A stretch of DNA of 8,788 nucleotides from Chloroflexota bacterium (GTDB lineage: Bacteria > Chloroflexota > Limnocylindria > QHBO01), in NCBI GenBank assembly GCA_005879815.1, contig VBKA01000096.1, forward strand, positions 1 through 8,788, written 5' to 3'. Under the pieces are notes generated by a model that saw only the letters and a program-made list of their open reading frames with translations, searched no databases and was not told the origin of the DNA. Positions within the stretch are counted from its first letter, which is position 1. Each line of letters opens with the position of its first letter. The position numbers and the translations under genes were made by a program. This document shows, one piece after another, positions 1 through 5,444 of this stretch.

Positions 1-16
1 CAGAAGAATCAGCCAC

Positions 17-376
17 ATGCTCGCCGCATTCTTCGCGCCGCTCGCCATCGGCATCTTCCTCGGGCTCCTTGGCATCCGCGTTGGCGGGTTATGGCTGCCG
101 GCCTCTTTGGTTGCCTGGCAGGTCTGGATGAACTCGTGGATCGCCGCCCACTGGACGCCGGCCGACCTTCCCGGTCTGCGCCAGCTCATCCGCCTCTACG
201 ATCAAGTGGAACGCGGGAAGTACGTGCGCATGGGCGAGCTGCGCCTCTGGTCGGACACTTTCGGCCTAACGCCGAAGGGCCGGCAGGACCGGCGCTGGCT
301 TCCGCGTAGCGAGCAAGAGGCGACGAAGGCTCGGCCATCGCTCGATCGCCATGCCCATCTGCGGGTCACGCATTGA
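17..376 (+). CDS. Phage terminase small-subunit-like protein, N-terminus uncertain
   Basis: Residues about 29-97 have the look of the small-terminase-like proteins of phages of high-GC Gram-positives. A Trp-rich helix (AWQVWMNSWIAAHW) is followed by a DLPGLRQLIRLYDQVERG stretch, then ELRLWSDTFGLTPKGRQDRRW and a closing HAHLRV tail. In phages this protein recognises viral DNA and delivers it to the large terminase for packaging. The first 25 or so residues are strongly hydrophobic (AAFFAPLAIGIFLGLLGI), which is not expected for a cytosolic DNA-binding subunit. The frame stays open to the left edge, so this may be a longer ORF, a fusion with an upstream membrane-protein gene, or an alien start. 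No clear ribosome site precedes ATG 17. No large terminase gene follows. The family call rests on remembered motif pattern, not on a search. Confidence 0.55.
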   Translation: MLAAFFAPLAIGIFLGLLGIRVGGLWLPASLVAWQVWMNSWIAAHWTPADLPGLRQLIRLYDQVERGKYVRMGELRLWSDTFGLTPKGRQDRRWLPRSEQEATKARPSLDRHAHLRVTH

Positions 377-510
377 GTGCTGCCGAGGTCTGAAGTCCCA
401 TCTTTCCTCGACCGGCTTACCGCGTCGCACGCCCGTCTGAGGCTTGCGTCGTGGGGCACCAATCGCCATGCTGAATCTCCACGGTTCGGCGAACCCTTAG
501 GTGCCCCCGC
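377..510. other. Gene-free spacer inside the element
   Basis: No convincing coding frame, RNA gene or repeat was seen here. The open frames on both strands are short and have no family resemblance. The spacing between the terminase-like ORF and the next gene, without the large terminase expected in an intact phage, fits decay. Confidence 0.4.
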
Positions 511-1440
511 ATGCTGAAGTGCCCACCACGATCTCCTGATCGCACGGTCAAGAGCCGCGACGCTTATGGGTCGCCCGAGGGCGTCGGCCTCGAGTCTCAA
601 TCCCGATCTCAGGCAAGCGATCAGATCCATCCTCTTCACGGACCAGCGCGGCGCTGGTCACCCCCTCCCTCTCTAGCCAGCGCTGACGCGCGGGACCCCG
701 TTCTGGCTGAGCTGATAGGCGAGGTCCTGCGCGATGCCGAGTCCGTTGGCGTGCTGCTCAATGGTTCGAGGGCGGTCGGCGGCGCTCGGCTCGATTCGAA
801 CTATGACCTCATCTGGATTGTGAAAGACCGCGCTTACCAACGCCGAAGCGATCGAGTCACGCTCGTTGAGCACAGGCTGCGTGCCGATTCCCGGGCAATC
901 GAGATCACCTACGAGAACGTTGAGACGCTGAGGCGGCTGTCACACGACGGTGAGACATCGGGCGCGGCCTTCGCCTCCTCATCCGTCCTGGTTGACAAGA
1001 CTGGCGAGATCGTGCCACTCATTACGGCCATCGCTGCCCGTACCGGCAAGCTCGCGCGCGAACGCGTCGCTGAGGAATACGACAGCTATCTGAACGGCTT
1101 CCTTCACTCGCTCAAGTCGTGGAGCAGAGGTGACGACCTTGGCGCTCGGGCCCACGCCGCTGAATCGGGTCTGCATCTCGTCAGGGCGCTGTTCGGGCTC
1201 GAGGGCGGAGTTGCCCCCTACCCCGACCAATGGTCGGCTCGGCTCGCCGAGCTTGACGCGCAGGGTTGGCAGCCAGGCTTCTTTCACACTGCCGTCCTAC
1301 GCCTCCTCTACGCGCCTGATCCGCCCTTCCAGCAGATGCTCGAAAGGCGCGTCGGTCGGCTTATGGAGTCGCGCGGAGTCCGTCACGCGTGGAGGTACGA
1401 CCTGCAGCGGCTGAGAGCGGTGAAGTACGACGAGCTTTGA
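511..1440 (+). CDS. Nucleotidyltransferase-fold protein with C-terminal helical domain; start uncertain
   Basis: The protein resembles the nucleotidyltransferase (NTase) superfamily that includes aminoglycoside adenylyltransferases and MNT-type toxin or antitoxin proteins. The signature begins GSRAVG at residues 85-90 and ends S96-N-Y-D99-L. The usual form is S-D-x-D-L, so the first catalytic Asp is Asn97 here. A possible third carboxylate is Glu131 in AIEITYE. Residues about 185-300 form a helical domain with AEEYDSYLNGFLHSL, AAESGLHLVRALF and a QGWQPG segment, as seen in adenylyltransferase-like proteins. Residues 1-60 are Pro, Ser and Arg rich with no fold character, and relatives would start close to residue 60. 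There is no other ATG, GTG or TTG in frame before the domain and no Shine-Dalgarno sequence before ATG 511, so the 5' end may be rearranged. Substrate unknown. Confidence 0.6.
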   Translation: MLKCPPRSPDRTVKSRDAYGSPEGVGLESQSRSQASDQIHPLHGPARRWSPPPSLASADARDPVLAELIGEVLRDAESVGVLLNGSRAVGGARLDSNYDLIWIVKDRAYQRRSDRVTLVEHRLRADSRAIEITYENVETLRRLSHDGETSGAAFASSSVLVDKTGEIVPLITAIAARTGKLARERVAEEYDSYLNGFLHSLKSWSRGDDLGARAHAAESGLHLVRALFGLEGGVAPYPDQWSARLAELDAQGWQPGFFHTAVLRLLYAPDPPFQQMLERRVGRLMESRGVRHAWRYDLQRLRAVKYDEL

Positions 1441-1444
1441 GAGG

Positions 1445-1723
1445 ATGACGTTCTGGGAGCTTAGGAAGCGGTCGCACGACCTCGAGTAGACCGCTGCTTA
1501 CGACCGCGCGATGCTGAGGAAGAAGAAGTCCTTGGTGAGTATTCCCTTCAGCAAGGTCACTTCAGTCAGCAGCGTGGATGAAGGGCGCGGCCTATTCGGA
1601 TCGACCAGTGAATTACTGATCCGGAGCGGAGCGGACGAGTTCGCCTTCGAGTTCCGCGGCGGCGATAAGGCGCAACGTGCCTACAAGTTCATCATGCGAG
1701 AAGTTCTCGAGAACGAGCCTTAG
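1445..1723 (+). pseudogene. Possible longer PH-like gene interrupted by in-frame TAG
   Basis: ATG 1445 lies four bases after the stop of the NTase gene, just behind GAGAGG. It opens a frame reading MTFWELRKRSHDLE, then TAG at 1487-1489, then TAAYDRAMLRKKKSLV and on through the PH-like ORF without a shift. The restored 92-codon gene would supply the missing first strand of the PH fold. A nonsense mutation in decaying element cargo is one reading. A chance in-frame extension of 14 codons is the alternative. Confidence 0.3.
1511..1723 (+). CDS. Small PH-domain-like protein or fragment
   Basis: This 70-residue product reads like the core strands of a bacterial pleckstrin-homology-like domain. 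It has RKKKSLVSIPFSKVTSVSSV, then a Gly-rich turn (EGRGLFG), then ELLIRSG, EFAFEFRG and a closing helix (KAQRAYKFIMREVLENE). This strand-strand-strand-helix order matches DUF4429/bPH-type proteins, where IP.SKITSV is a common motif. The first PH strand seems to lie upstream: codons before ATG 1511 read TAAYDRA in the same frame, and a stop (TAG 1487-1489) separates them from ATG 1445. No ribosome site is evident for 1511. It could be a real small gene, the surviving part of a broken one, or a chance ORF. The family call is from pattern memory. Confidence 0.45.
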   Translation: MLRKKKSLVSIPFSKVTSVSSVDEGRGLFGSTSELLIRSGADEFAFEFRGGDKAQRAYKFIMREVLENEP

Positions 1724-1744
1724 GAGCTCGGCCGCCCGCTCAAC

Positions 1745-1766
1745 GGCAGCAACACTGGCAGCAACA
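1745..1766. repeat. Direct repeat of GGCAGCAACA, two copies 12 bp apart
   Basis: GGCAGCAACA occurs at 1745-1754 and exactly again at 1757-1766. It lies on the element side of the tRNA-fragment junction, about 95-115 bp from the core. Short direct repeats in this position are typical of arm-type integrase-binding sites. Function is inferred from position only. Confidence 0.45.
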
Positions 1767-1830
1767 GGGACGGGCAAGGGCGGTCGCCAGCCCGACCGGA
1801 TGGGCGGATCTGAGCGTGGAGACGTTATCG

Positions 1831-1850
1831 GCGGACACCCGCGGACACCA
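1831..1850. repeat. Tandem GCGGACACC repeat beside the att-like core
   Basis: GCGGACACC occurs at 1831-1839 and 1841-1849, as back-to-back 10-bp units that differ only in the last base. The array ends 9 bp before the tRNA-like core starts. It may be an integrase or excisionase arm site, or simply the element's terminus. Confidence 0.45.
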
Positions 1851-1858
1851 TGGCTGGC

Positions 1859-1902
1859 CTGCAAAACCGCGTACACGGGTTCGATTCCCGTCGTCGCCTC
1901 CA
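1859..1902 (+). tRNA. tRNA-Cys (GCA) 3' fragment, probable attachment-site junction
   Basis: The fragment runs in order: anticodon loop CTGCAAA (anticodon GCA at 1861-1863), 3' anticodon stem ACCGC 1866-1870, four-base variable loop GTAC, T-stem ACGGG 1875-1879 and CCCGT 1887-1891 around loop TTCGATT, 3' acceptor strand CGTCGCC 1892-1898, discriminator T (as in tRNA-Cys) and encoded CCA 1900-1902. A complete gene would need GGCGACG as the 5' acceptor strand, a D-arm, and GCGGT on the 5' side of the anticodon stem. None is present upstream, where the bases before the loop are CTGGC. Identity with tRNA therefore starts at about the anticodon loop, a frequent crossover point for tRNA-integrating phages. 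The intact gene should lie at the other end of the element, to the left. This fragment cannot make a functional tRNA. Confidence 0.8.
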
Positions 1903-1929
1903 TCCCAAACGCCCGCTGTGAGCTAGCCG

Positions 1930-1965
1930 ACGACGCTGAACGTCGTTGAGGCGCCACGTGGCCTC
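1930..1965. terminator. Two small hairpins after the tRNA fragment
   Basis: ACGACG (1930-1935) and CGTCGT (1941-1946) pair across a five-base loop, and GAGGC (1948-1952) with GCCTC (1961-1965) across an eight-base loop. They could be the old terminator of tRNA-Cys, or a 3' structure for the minus-strand genes that end at 2030. There is no T-tract on either side, so this is weak. Confidence 0.25.
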
Positions 1966-2029
1966 GCGGGTCGGGCCTCCGCGTAGACAGCTGCCTCGGT
2001 CTCAGATCGCGCGGGCGCTTCTTGGAGCC

Positions 2030-2485
2030 CTATCGCCGCTCCGCGGCCGCCTCGGCCCGACGGGCCATCAGCTGCTCGATGCGACGCCGATAGCGGATGC
2101 CAGACGAGTGGCGCGACAGAAACCTGAGGTATTCCGGATCCTGCCTGTTCACCTCCTCGAGCGTCCATCCTGCGTACCGCCCGAAGTCCACGACATTGGA
2201 ACCCCGCTCGGATTCCCTCGAGCGTGGCCCTGGCTCGGCATAGCCCATGACGATCGGGACGGGCGCCGCTGCCCTGCTGCGCTGGATGTCGTAGACAGCT
2301 CGGCGATCGGCGGTCCGCACGGCCTCGTAGGCCGCATTGAGCTCGACCATCCTGCGGTTCGCCCCGGGTGACGGGTCTCGATCGGGGTGGTACTCGCCCG
2401 CCAGGACCCGGTACGCCGCCTGGATTACGAGCTGCCTCGCCTTCGGGTGCACCTCTAGCACCTCGTAGGCATCGCGCTCCGGCAT
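2030..2485 (-). CDS. DnaJ-domain protein with ExoX-like C-terminal module
   Basis: Residues 4-67 are a J-domain: DAYEVLEVHP opens helix I, AAYRVLAGEYHPDRD carries the HPD tripeptide at 33-35 that stimulates DnaK/Hsp70 ATPase, and ELNAAYEAV with RRAVYD closes the domain. A variable linker follows (70-96). Residues 98-140 (VVDFGRYAGWTLEEV, then DPEYLRFLSRHSSG) resemble the short module at the C-terminus of exodeoxyribonuclease X and other proteins, usually written FGKYKGKTLEEV..DPDYL. There is no Gly/Phe region, zinc finger or client-binding domain, so it is a J-domain accessory protein and not a full DnaJ. GGAGG lies 10 bp before ATG 2485. It is the last of three minus-strand genes, 129 bp after the HTH_42 gene. 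The J-domain call is solid; client and role are unknown. Confidence 0.82.
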   Translation of the reverse strand: MPERDAYEVLEVHPKARQLVIQAAYRVLAGEYHPDRDPSPGANRRMVELNAAYEAVRTADRRAVYDIQRSRAAAPVPIVMGYAEPGPRSRESERGSNVVDFGRYAGWTLEEVNRQDPEYLRFLSRHSSGIRYRRRIEQLMARRAEAAAERR

Positions 2486-2614
2486 GTCGGAAGGGCCTCC
2501 GCGCTCGGGATTCGGCGTCTAGTCTGCTCGGGGTCGGTGCGCGACGCCAAGAGGCCTAGAAGTACCGGCCTCCCTGTCGTCGGCTCCAAAGGTCCGAGCA
2601 GTGATGCGCCGACG

Positions 2615-3637
2615 TCACTCATCCCAGTGGACGAGGTTATGGCCATGAAGGCCGGGTAGCGGCAGCGACTCGGCCTCCGCCCCGACTGCGTCGCGTTCCT
2701 TCCGTGCCAGGCGGCGCCAGGGGCTGATCGTGATGGCACGCTCCGTCCGTCGCCATGTCCCGACGATCTCGCCTCCCACGAGCACCGCGCCCGGCCAGAC
2801 GCGCGGAGTCCAGAGCAAGGGGCGGCGGTCCGCGTCGGGCACCAGGAGCTCCCGATCGGCTCCCTGAAGGAGGAAATACGTATCGCCGCTCGGGAGGAGC
2901 CGGGCGGCCGCGGTGGGCCCGACCGGAGCGCGGAGCATCGGCTCCTCGCTGGTGCCGATCCAGCCATCGCCGACCGGGGTGCGCACCGGCATGAGCGACG
3001 CACCGAGGGCCTCAAACGTGGCCGGGCCTTCCCTAGGCCCGATGCCGGCCCACCGGGCGAACGCCGCGGGCGTCGTTGGACCGAAGGCGTGCACGTACCG
3101 GCGCGCGAGCTCCAGGCGAGCCTCGCTTGGATCGACGTCGGGGACGGGAACGGTCCAGATGGTCGGCTGGCGCGCGCCCTCCCACCGGATCAACACCGTG
3201 CCAGTGGGTGCCGCGTACCGCAGCCGGTTGGGGTGCATGCCGAGCCCGTCCCCGGCCTCGCCATAGGTCATCGTCCTCCCGTCGAGGAACGCGTGGAGGC
3301 GGGCGGCGATCTCCTTCGCGACCCGCAGGCCCTTGACATCATCCGGCAGCCGTCCCAGCGAGAAGGCCGCGCGGTCACGGGCCGCGACCACGTACGCGCT
3401 GAACCGCGGACCCCAGAGCTGGACCAACGAGGGGTCCTCCCAGGTGGACGGCTGGGCTCCCTCGACACGCGCGTGGATCGAGAGGAGCGCGGCGCGGGGC
3501 ATGCTGTCCTGGAGGCCCGCCCACGCGGCGCGACGGAGGGAATCCGGGCCGAATGGCAGTCGCTCGTCAAGCGCCTGGACCTCGCGCCGGTAGGCGAGGA
3601 TCTGGGTTCGCGTCAGATCCAGCCGCCGCGCCGTCAC
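2615..3637 (-). CDS. Winged-helix DNA-binding (HTH_42, AlkZ/YcaQ-like) protein
   Basis: The protein belongs to the HTH_42 winged-helix family, which includes the DNA glycosylases AlkZ and YcaQ that remove bulky or crosslinked bases. Family marks are an N-terminal RLDLTRTQILAYR, AGLQDSMPRAALLSIHAR at 40-57, a central FGPTTPAAFARWAGI, and the C-terminal LLPSGDTYFL and VGTWRR stretches. In AlkZ and YcaQ the catalytic motif is Q-x-Q or Q-x-D. Here the equivalent appears to be Q43-D-S45, so glycosylase activity is doubtful. The start is taken as GTG at 3637 (340 aa), with GGGAGA nine bases upstream. The frame opens to 3781, but that would overlap the 3' end of the propeller gene, and the added residues are low-complexity Arg and Pro. 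Only 44 bp separate it from the propeller gene, so the two may be co-transcribed. Confidence 0.78.
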   Translation of the reverse strand: MTARRLDLTRTQILAYRREVQALDERLPFGPDSLRRAAWAGLQDSMPRAALLSIHARVEGAQPSTWEDPSLVQLWGPRFSAYVVAARDRAAFSLGRLPDDVKGLRVAKEIAARLHAFLDGRTMTYGEAGDGLGMHPNRLRYAAPTGTVLIRWEGARQPTIWTVPVPDVDPSEARLELARRYVHAFGPTTPAAFARWAGIGPREGPATFEALGASLMPVRTPVGDGWIGTSEEPMLRAPVGPTAAARLLPSGDTYFLLQGADRELLVPDADRRPLLWTPRVWPGAVLVGGEIVGTWRRTERAITISPWRRLARKERDAVGAEAESLPLPGLHGHNLVHWDE

Positions 3638-3681
3638 GTCGCGGATTCTCCCACTCCCGGGTTGGGTGCCCCGGGATCGCG

Positions 3682-5127
3682 TTACGGCGTTATGGCTACC
3701 GTCAGGGTGTCCTGGTTCACGTCGCAATCGGTCGGGTTGCCGAACTCGTCGTGGAAGACGCTCGGCCCGTTTCCTGTCCAACCCAGGTAGACGTGCGTGT
3801 TGTCTGAGCTCACGCCGATGTAGTCACCGATGAATGGGGCGCACGAGGTGGTCGTTTGGCCACCGTCGAGATTGCCGTTGAAGGCAGGGCTCCAGTCGCC
3901 GTAGCTCGTGCCAGTCACGCCAAGTCCCGCACCGGTGGGATCGAGTCGCGAGTAGGTGACGTAGTTGAGCACGTCGTTCGGATCCCGGGTGCGGTCGTAG
4001 AACACGATGTCGACACGACCGTTCGGTGCCGCGTGCACCCACGGGAAGAACTGCTCGCCGTCGCTGGGCTTGACCTGCAAGGGATCGGTCCATGTGCTCA
4101 GATCGCTGCCCCAGCCTCGGGTGAACCACATGTTCGAGGCGCCACTGCGGCGGTCGTTCCAGGCGATCGTGATGCGACCTGCGGCGTCGATGCCCGGAGC
4201 TGGGTAGCTGCCAGCGCGGTAGTCGCTGTTGGCGAGATCGCGATCCACTGGATCGATCATGTCGGCGACCTCGTAGCTGGGTCCGAAGCCGGCACCACCA
4301 TTGGTTGACTTCGCCACCCGCACCAGGACCGTCCCGTTCGGTCCCTGGAGGCTGTCGAATGAGACGTAGACCGAGCCATCCGGGCCAACGAATGGAATCG
4401 CGTCCTGATTCGCGTACTGCGAGCCCGAGCTGACGGTGACCGGAGGAGCCCAGTGCACGCCGTCGTGGGTGGCGAACAGGGTGATGGGCGCCTTGTTGCC
4501 CCCGTGGAACTGTGCCTGGGCGATGTAGATCGAGCCGTAGTACGGACTGCCGACCCATGCGTCCGCGGTGATGGCATCGTGATCCGGGAACTGACCGTTG
4601 CTGCCCTTGTTGACGCCCTTGCCGAGGCCCGGATGCGTGAACGTCGCCAGCTTGGTGGGAGTGCCCCACGTGAGGCCGCCATCGGTCGACTTCGAGACGA
4701 ACAAGGCGACGCCGCCCTTCGGAGCGGCGGCGTTGCCGTACTTATAGCCGTAGCACGCGAAGTACGCGGTCCCGTCCGGGGCAAAGATCACCGCGGGATC
4801 CCCGGCGAAGTCATAGATGCCGTTGCCCGGGTAGGTGTTGCCCGCGTTGTCCCATGGCGTGATGCCCGGGATGAACGAGTTGGGCGACCAGGTCTGGCCA
4901 CCGTCGAGGGATCGGCTCACGCCGCAACCCTCGTTGCGATTCCAGTCGTTCCAGCCCGTGACGACGTTCAGCGGATCGGTCGGGTTGTGGGCGATGGTGA
5001 TCTCGTTGTTCGTGAACTCATCGTTGCTGGCGTTCACCACCGGACCGATGGTGGTAGCCGCAGCCGGCTGCGGCGTCGCGACGAGCAGAACGAGAGAGCC
5101 GATGATGGGGGACAGGCGTCGGAGCAT
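3682..5127 (-). CDS. Secreted Asp-box (BNR) beta-propeller, sialidase-superfamily protein
   Basis: Residues 1-24 are a Sec signal peptide: MLRR, a hydrophobic core SLVLLVATP, and a PAAA-T cleavage region. The mature protein has two perfect Asp boxes (S-x-D-x-G-x-T-W) at 73-80 (SLDGGQTW) and 147-154 (STDGGLTW), with degenerate copies near 218-226 (ATHDGVHW) and 274-281. Repeated blade strands such as DPAVIFAPDGTAYFA, IPFVGPDGSVYVSFDS and IDAAGRITIAWNDRR indicate a multi-bladed propeller. The C-terminal FIGDYIGVSSDN and VYLGWTGN are typical of exported proteins annotated as exo-alpha-sialidase. No RIP-type Arg motif of true neuraminidases is evident near the N-terminus, so sialic-acid hydrolysis should not be assumed. 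ATG 5127 is preceded by GAGGTG. There is no cell-wall anchor, so it is probably a free secreted protein. First gene of the minus-strand set. Confidence 0.8.
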   Translation of the reverse strand: MLRRLSPIIGSLVLLVATPQPAAATTIGPVVNASNDEFTNNEITIAHNPTDPLNVVTGWNDWNRNEGCGVSRSLDGGQTWSPNSFIPGITPWDNAGNTYPGNGIYDFAGDPAVIFAPDGTAYFACYGYKYGNAAAPKGGVALFVSKSTDGGLTWGTPTKLATFTHPGLGKGVNKGSNGQFPDHDAITADAWVGSPYYGSIYIAQAQFHGGNKAPITLFATHDGVHWAPPVTVSSGSQYANQDAIPFVGPDGSVYVSFDSLQGPNGTVLVRVAKSTNGGAGFGPSYEVADMIDPVDRDLANSDYRAGSYPAPGIDAAGRITIAWNDRRSGASNMWFTRGWGSDLSTWTDPLQVKPSDGEQFFPWVHAAPNGRVDIVFYDRTRDPNDVLNYVTYSRLDPTGAGLGVTGTSYGDWSPAFNGNLDGGQTTTSCAPFIGDYIGVSSDNTHVYLGWTGNGPSVFHDEFGNPTDCDVNQDTLTVAITP

Positions 5128-5180
5128 CGCGTTGTCACCTCGTACACGTAGCAGCGGCGACGAATGCTCGGGAGAGCTCC

Positions 5181-5186
5181 ATTGTA
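5181..5186 (-). promoter_or_regulatory. Candidate -10 (TACAAT) for the propeller gene
   Basis: On the minus strand TACAAT lies about 54 bp before ATG 5127, which would give a leader of roughly 45 bases. No good -35 hexamer sits 17 bp upstream, so activation by a bound regulator is possible. The nearest bipartite motif copy (5230-5258) lies about 45-75 bp upstream of this box. Confidence 0.35.
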
Positions 5187-5229
5187 CGGATTCCCAGACC
5201 CGCGCGAGGCGCCGATGTCCATCCGGCGC

Positions 5230-5258
5230 GCGTTACGGCACGTGAGCGTATCGACCAA
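5230..5258 (-). promoter_or_regulatory. Bipartite motif copy A (TTGGTC-N17-TAACGC)
   Basis: Read on the minus strand, TTGGTC 5258-5253 is followed 17 bases later by TAACGC 5235-5230. The same two halves with identical spacing recur at copies B and C. The shared extended form on the opposite strand is GTTACGSC, 13 bases, GACCAA. It could be a regulator operator (half-site starts 21 bp apart, two helical turns) or a non-standard promoter facing the propeller gene. Confidence 0.5.
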
Positions 5259-5301
5259 CCACGAGGCTGCGGGATGTCAAACCGGGCCCTTCCTTGTCAT
5301 G

Positions 5302-5330
5302 GGGTTACGCCGACGTTACGGATCGACCAA
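5302..5330 (-). promoter_or_regulatory. Bipartite motif copy B (TTGGTC-N17-TAACCC)
   Basis: On the minus strand TTGGTC 5330-5325 and TAACCC 5307-5302 keep the same 17-base gap as copy A, which lies 72 bp away in the same orientation. With copy C it forms an imperfect inverted repeat centred near 5347, so the region could also fold as a large stem. Confidence 0.5.
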
Positions 5331-5364
5331 TTCCCGGCTCTCCGCCGCCAATTTCGGCCGCTAT

Positions 5365-5393
5365 TTGGTCGTTAGGCACGCCAGGCGTAACAC
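5365..5393 (+). promoter_or_regulatory. Bipartite motif copy C (TTGGTC-N17-TAACAC), opposite orientation
   Basis: On the plus strand TTGGTC 5365-5370 and TAACAC 5388-5393 show the same spacing as copies A and B but face tRNA-Leu, 120 bp downstream. The intervening bases are mostly different from A and B, so only the two halves and their spacing are kept, which points to a protein-binding site and not a recent duplication. Confidence 0.5.
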
Positions 5394-5438
5394 GGACCGA
5401 TCTGCGGGCGAGCTCGACGATGCGATGCTGAGCCGGCA

Positions 5439-5444
5439 TAGAAT
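5439..5444 (+). promoter_or_regulatory. Candidate -10 (TAGAAT) for tRNA-Leu
   Basis: TAGAAT lies 69 bp before the tRNA 5' end, in GGCATAGAATCAGG. The hexamer 17 bp upstream (GACGAT) is not a recognisable -35, so confidence is low. Confidence 0.25.

Larger units (their letters stand above)
1..1902. mobile_element. Right end of a decayed prophage or tRNA-integrated element (partial)
   Basis: This stretch is bounded on the right by a tRNA-Cys 3' fragment that has no 5' half, which is what a tyrosine-recombinase element leaves at its distal junction after inserting into a tRNA gene. Inside lie a phage small-terminase-like ORF, a nucleotidyltransferase-fold gene and a small PH-like ORF. All read toward the junction, with poor ribosome sites and loose spacing, unlike the tidy operon further right. 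No large terminase follows the small-subunit-like ORF and no integrase is visible, so the element is either degraded or has its remaining parts beyond the left edge. Element identity and extent are inferred; the left boundary is outside the window. Confidence 0.55.

Noticed and set aside
202..639. Minus-strand 145-aa ORF
   Set aside because: Antisense to the terminase-like gene and to the NTase 5' end, Arg/Ser-rich with no domain pattern.
1224..1236. Near-palindrome GACCAATGGTCGG resembling the intergenic motif half
   Set aside because: Lies inside the NTase coding region, lacks the partner half TAAC at the right distance; chance.
1677..1949. Plus-strand 90-aa ORF across the repeats and tRNA fragment
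   Set aside because: Runs through the tRNA-like segment and repeats, Ala/Arg/Ser-rich, no family signature, no ribosome site.
1613..1957. Minus-strand ORF containing TGIEPVYAVLQ
   Set aside because: This peptide is a familiar spurious product read antisense to a tRNA 3' half. It overlaps the tRNA-Cys fragment and the PH-like ORF. It supports the tRNA call and is not a gene.
3638..3781. Upstream extension of the HTH_42 ORF to 3781
   Set aside because: Overlaps the end of the propeller gene by 100 bp; GTG 3637 with a spaced GGGAGA fits better.
3089..3790. Plus-strand 233-aa ORF
   Set aside because: Antisense shadow of the HTH_42 gene, which has clear family motifs on the other strand.
3824..4669. 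Minus-strand 281-aa ORF in another frame
   Set aside because: Out-of-frame reading of the propeller gene, Arg/His/Gln-rich as expected of a GC-rich shadow.
4453..5151. Plus-strand 232-aa ORF
   Set aside because: Antisense to the propeller gene including its signal peptide, Val/Arg/Ala-rich, no family resemblance.
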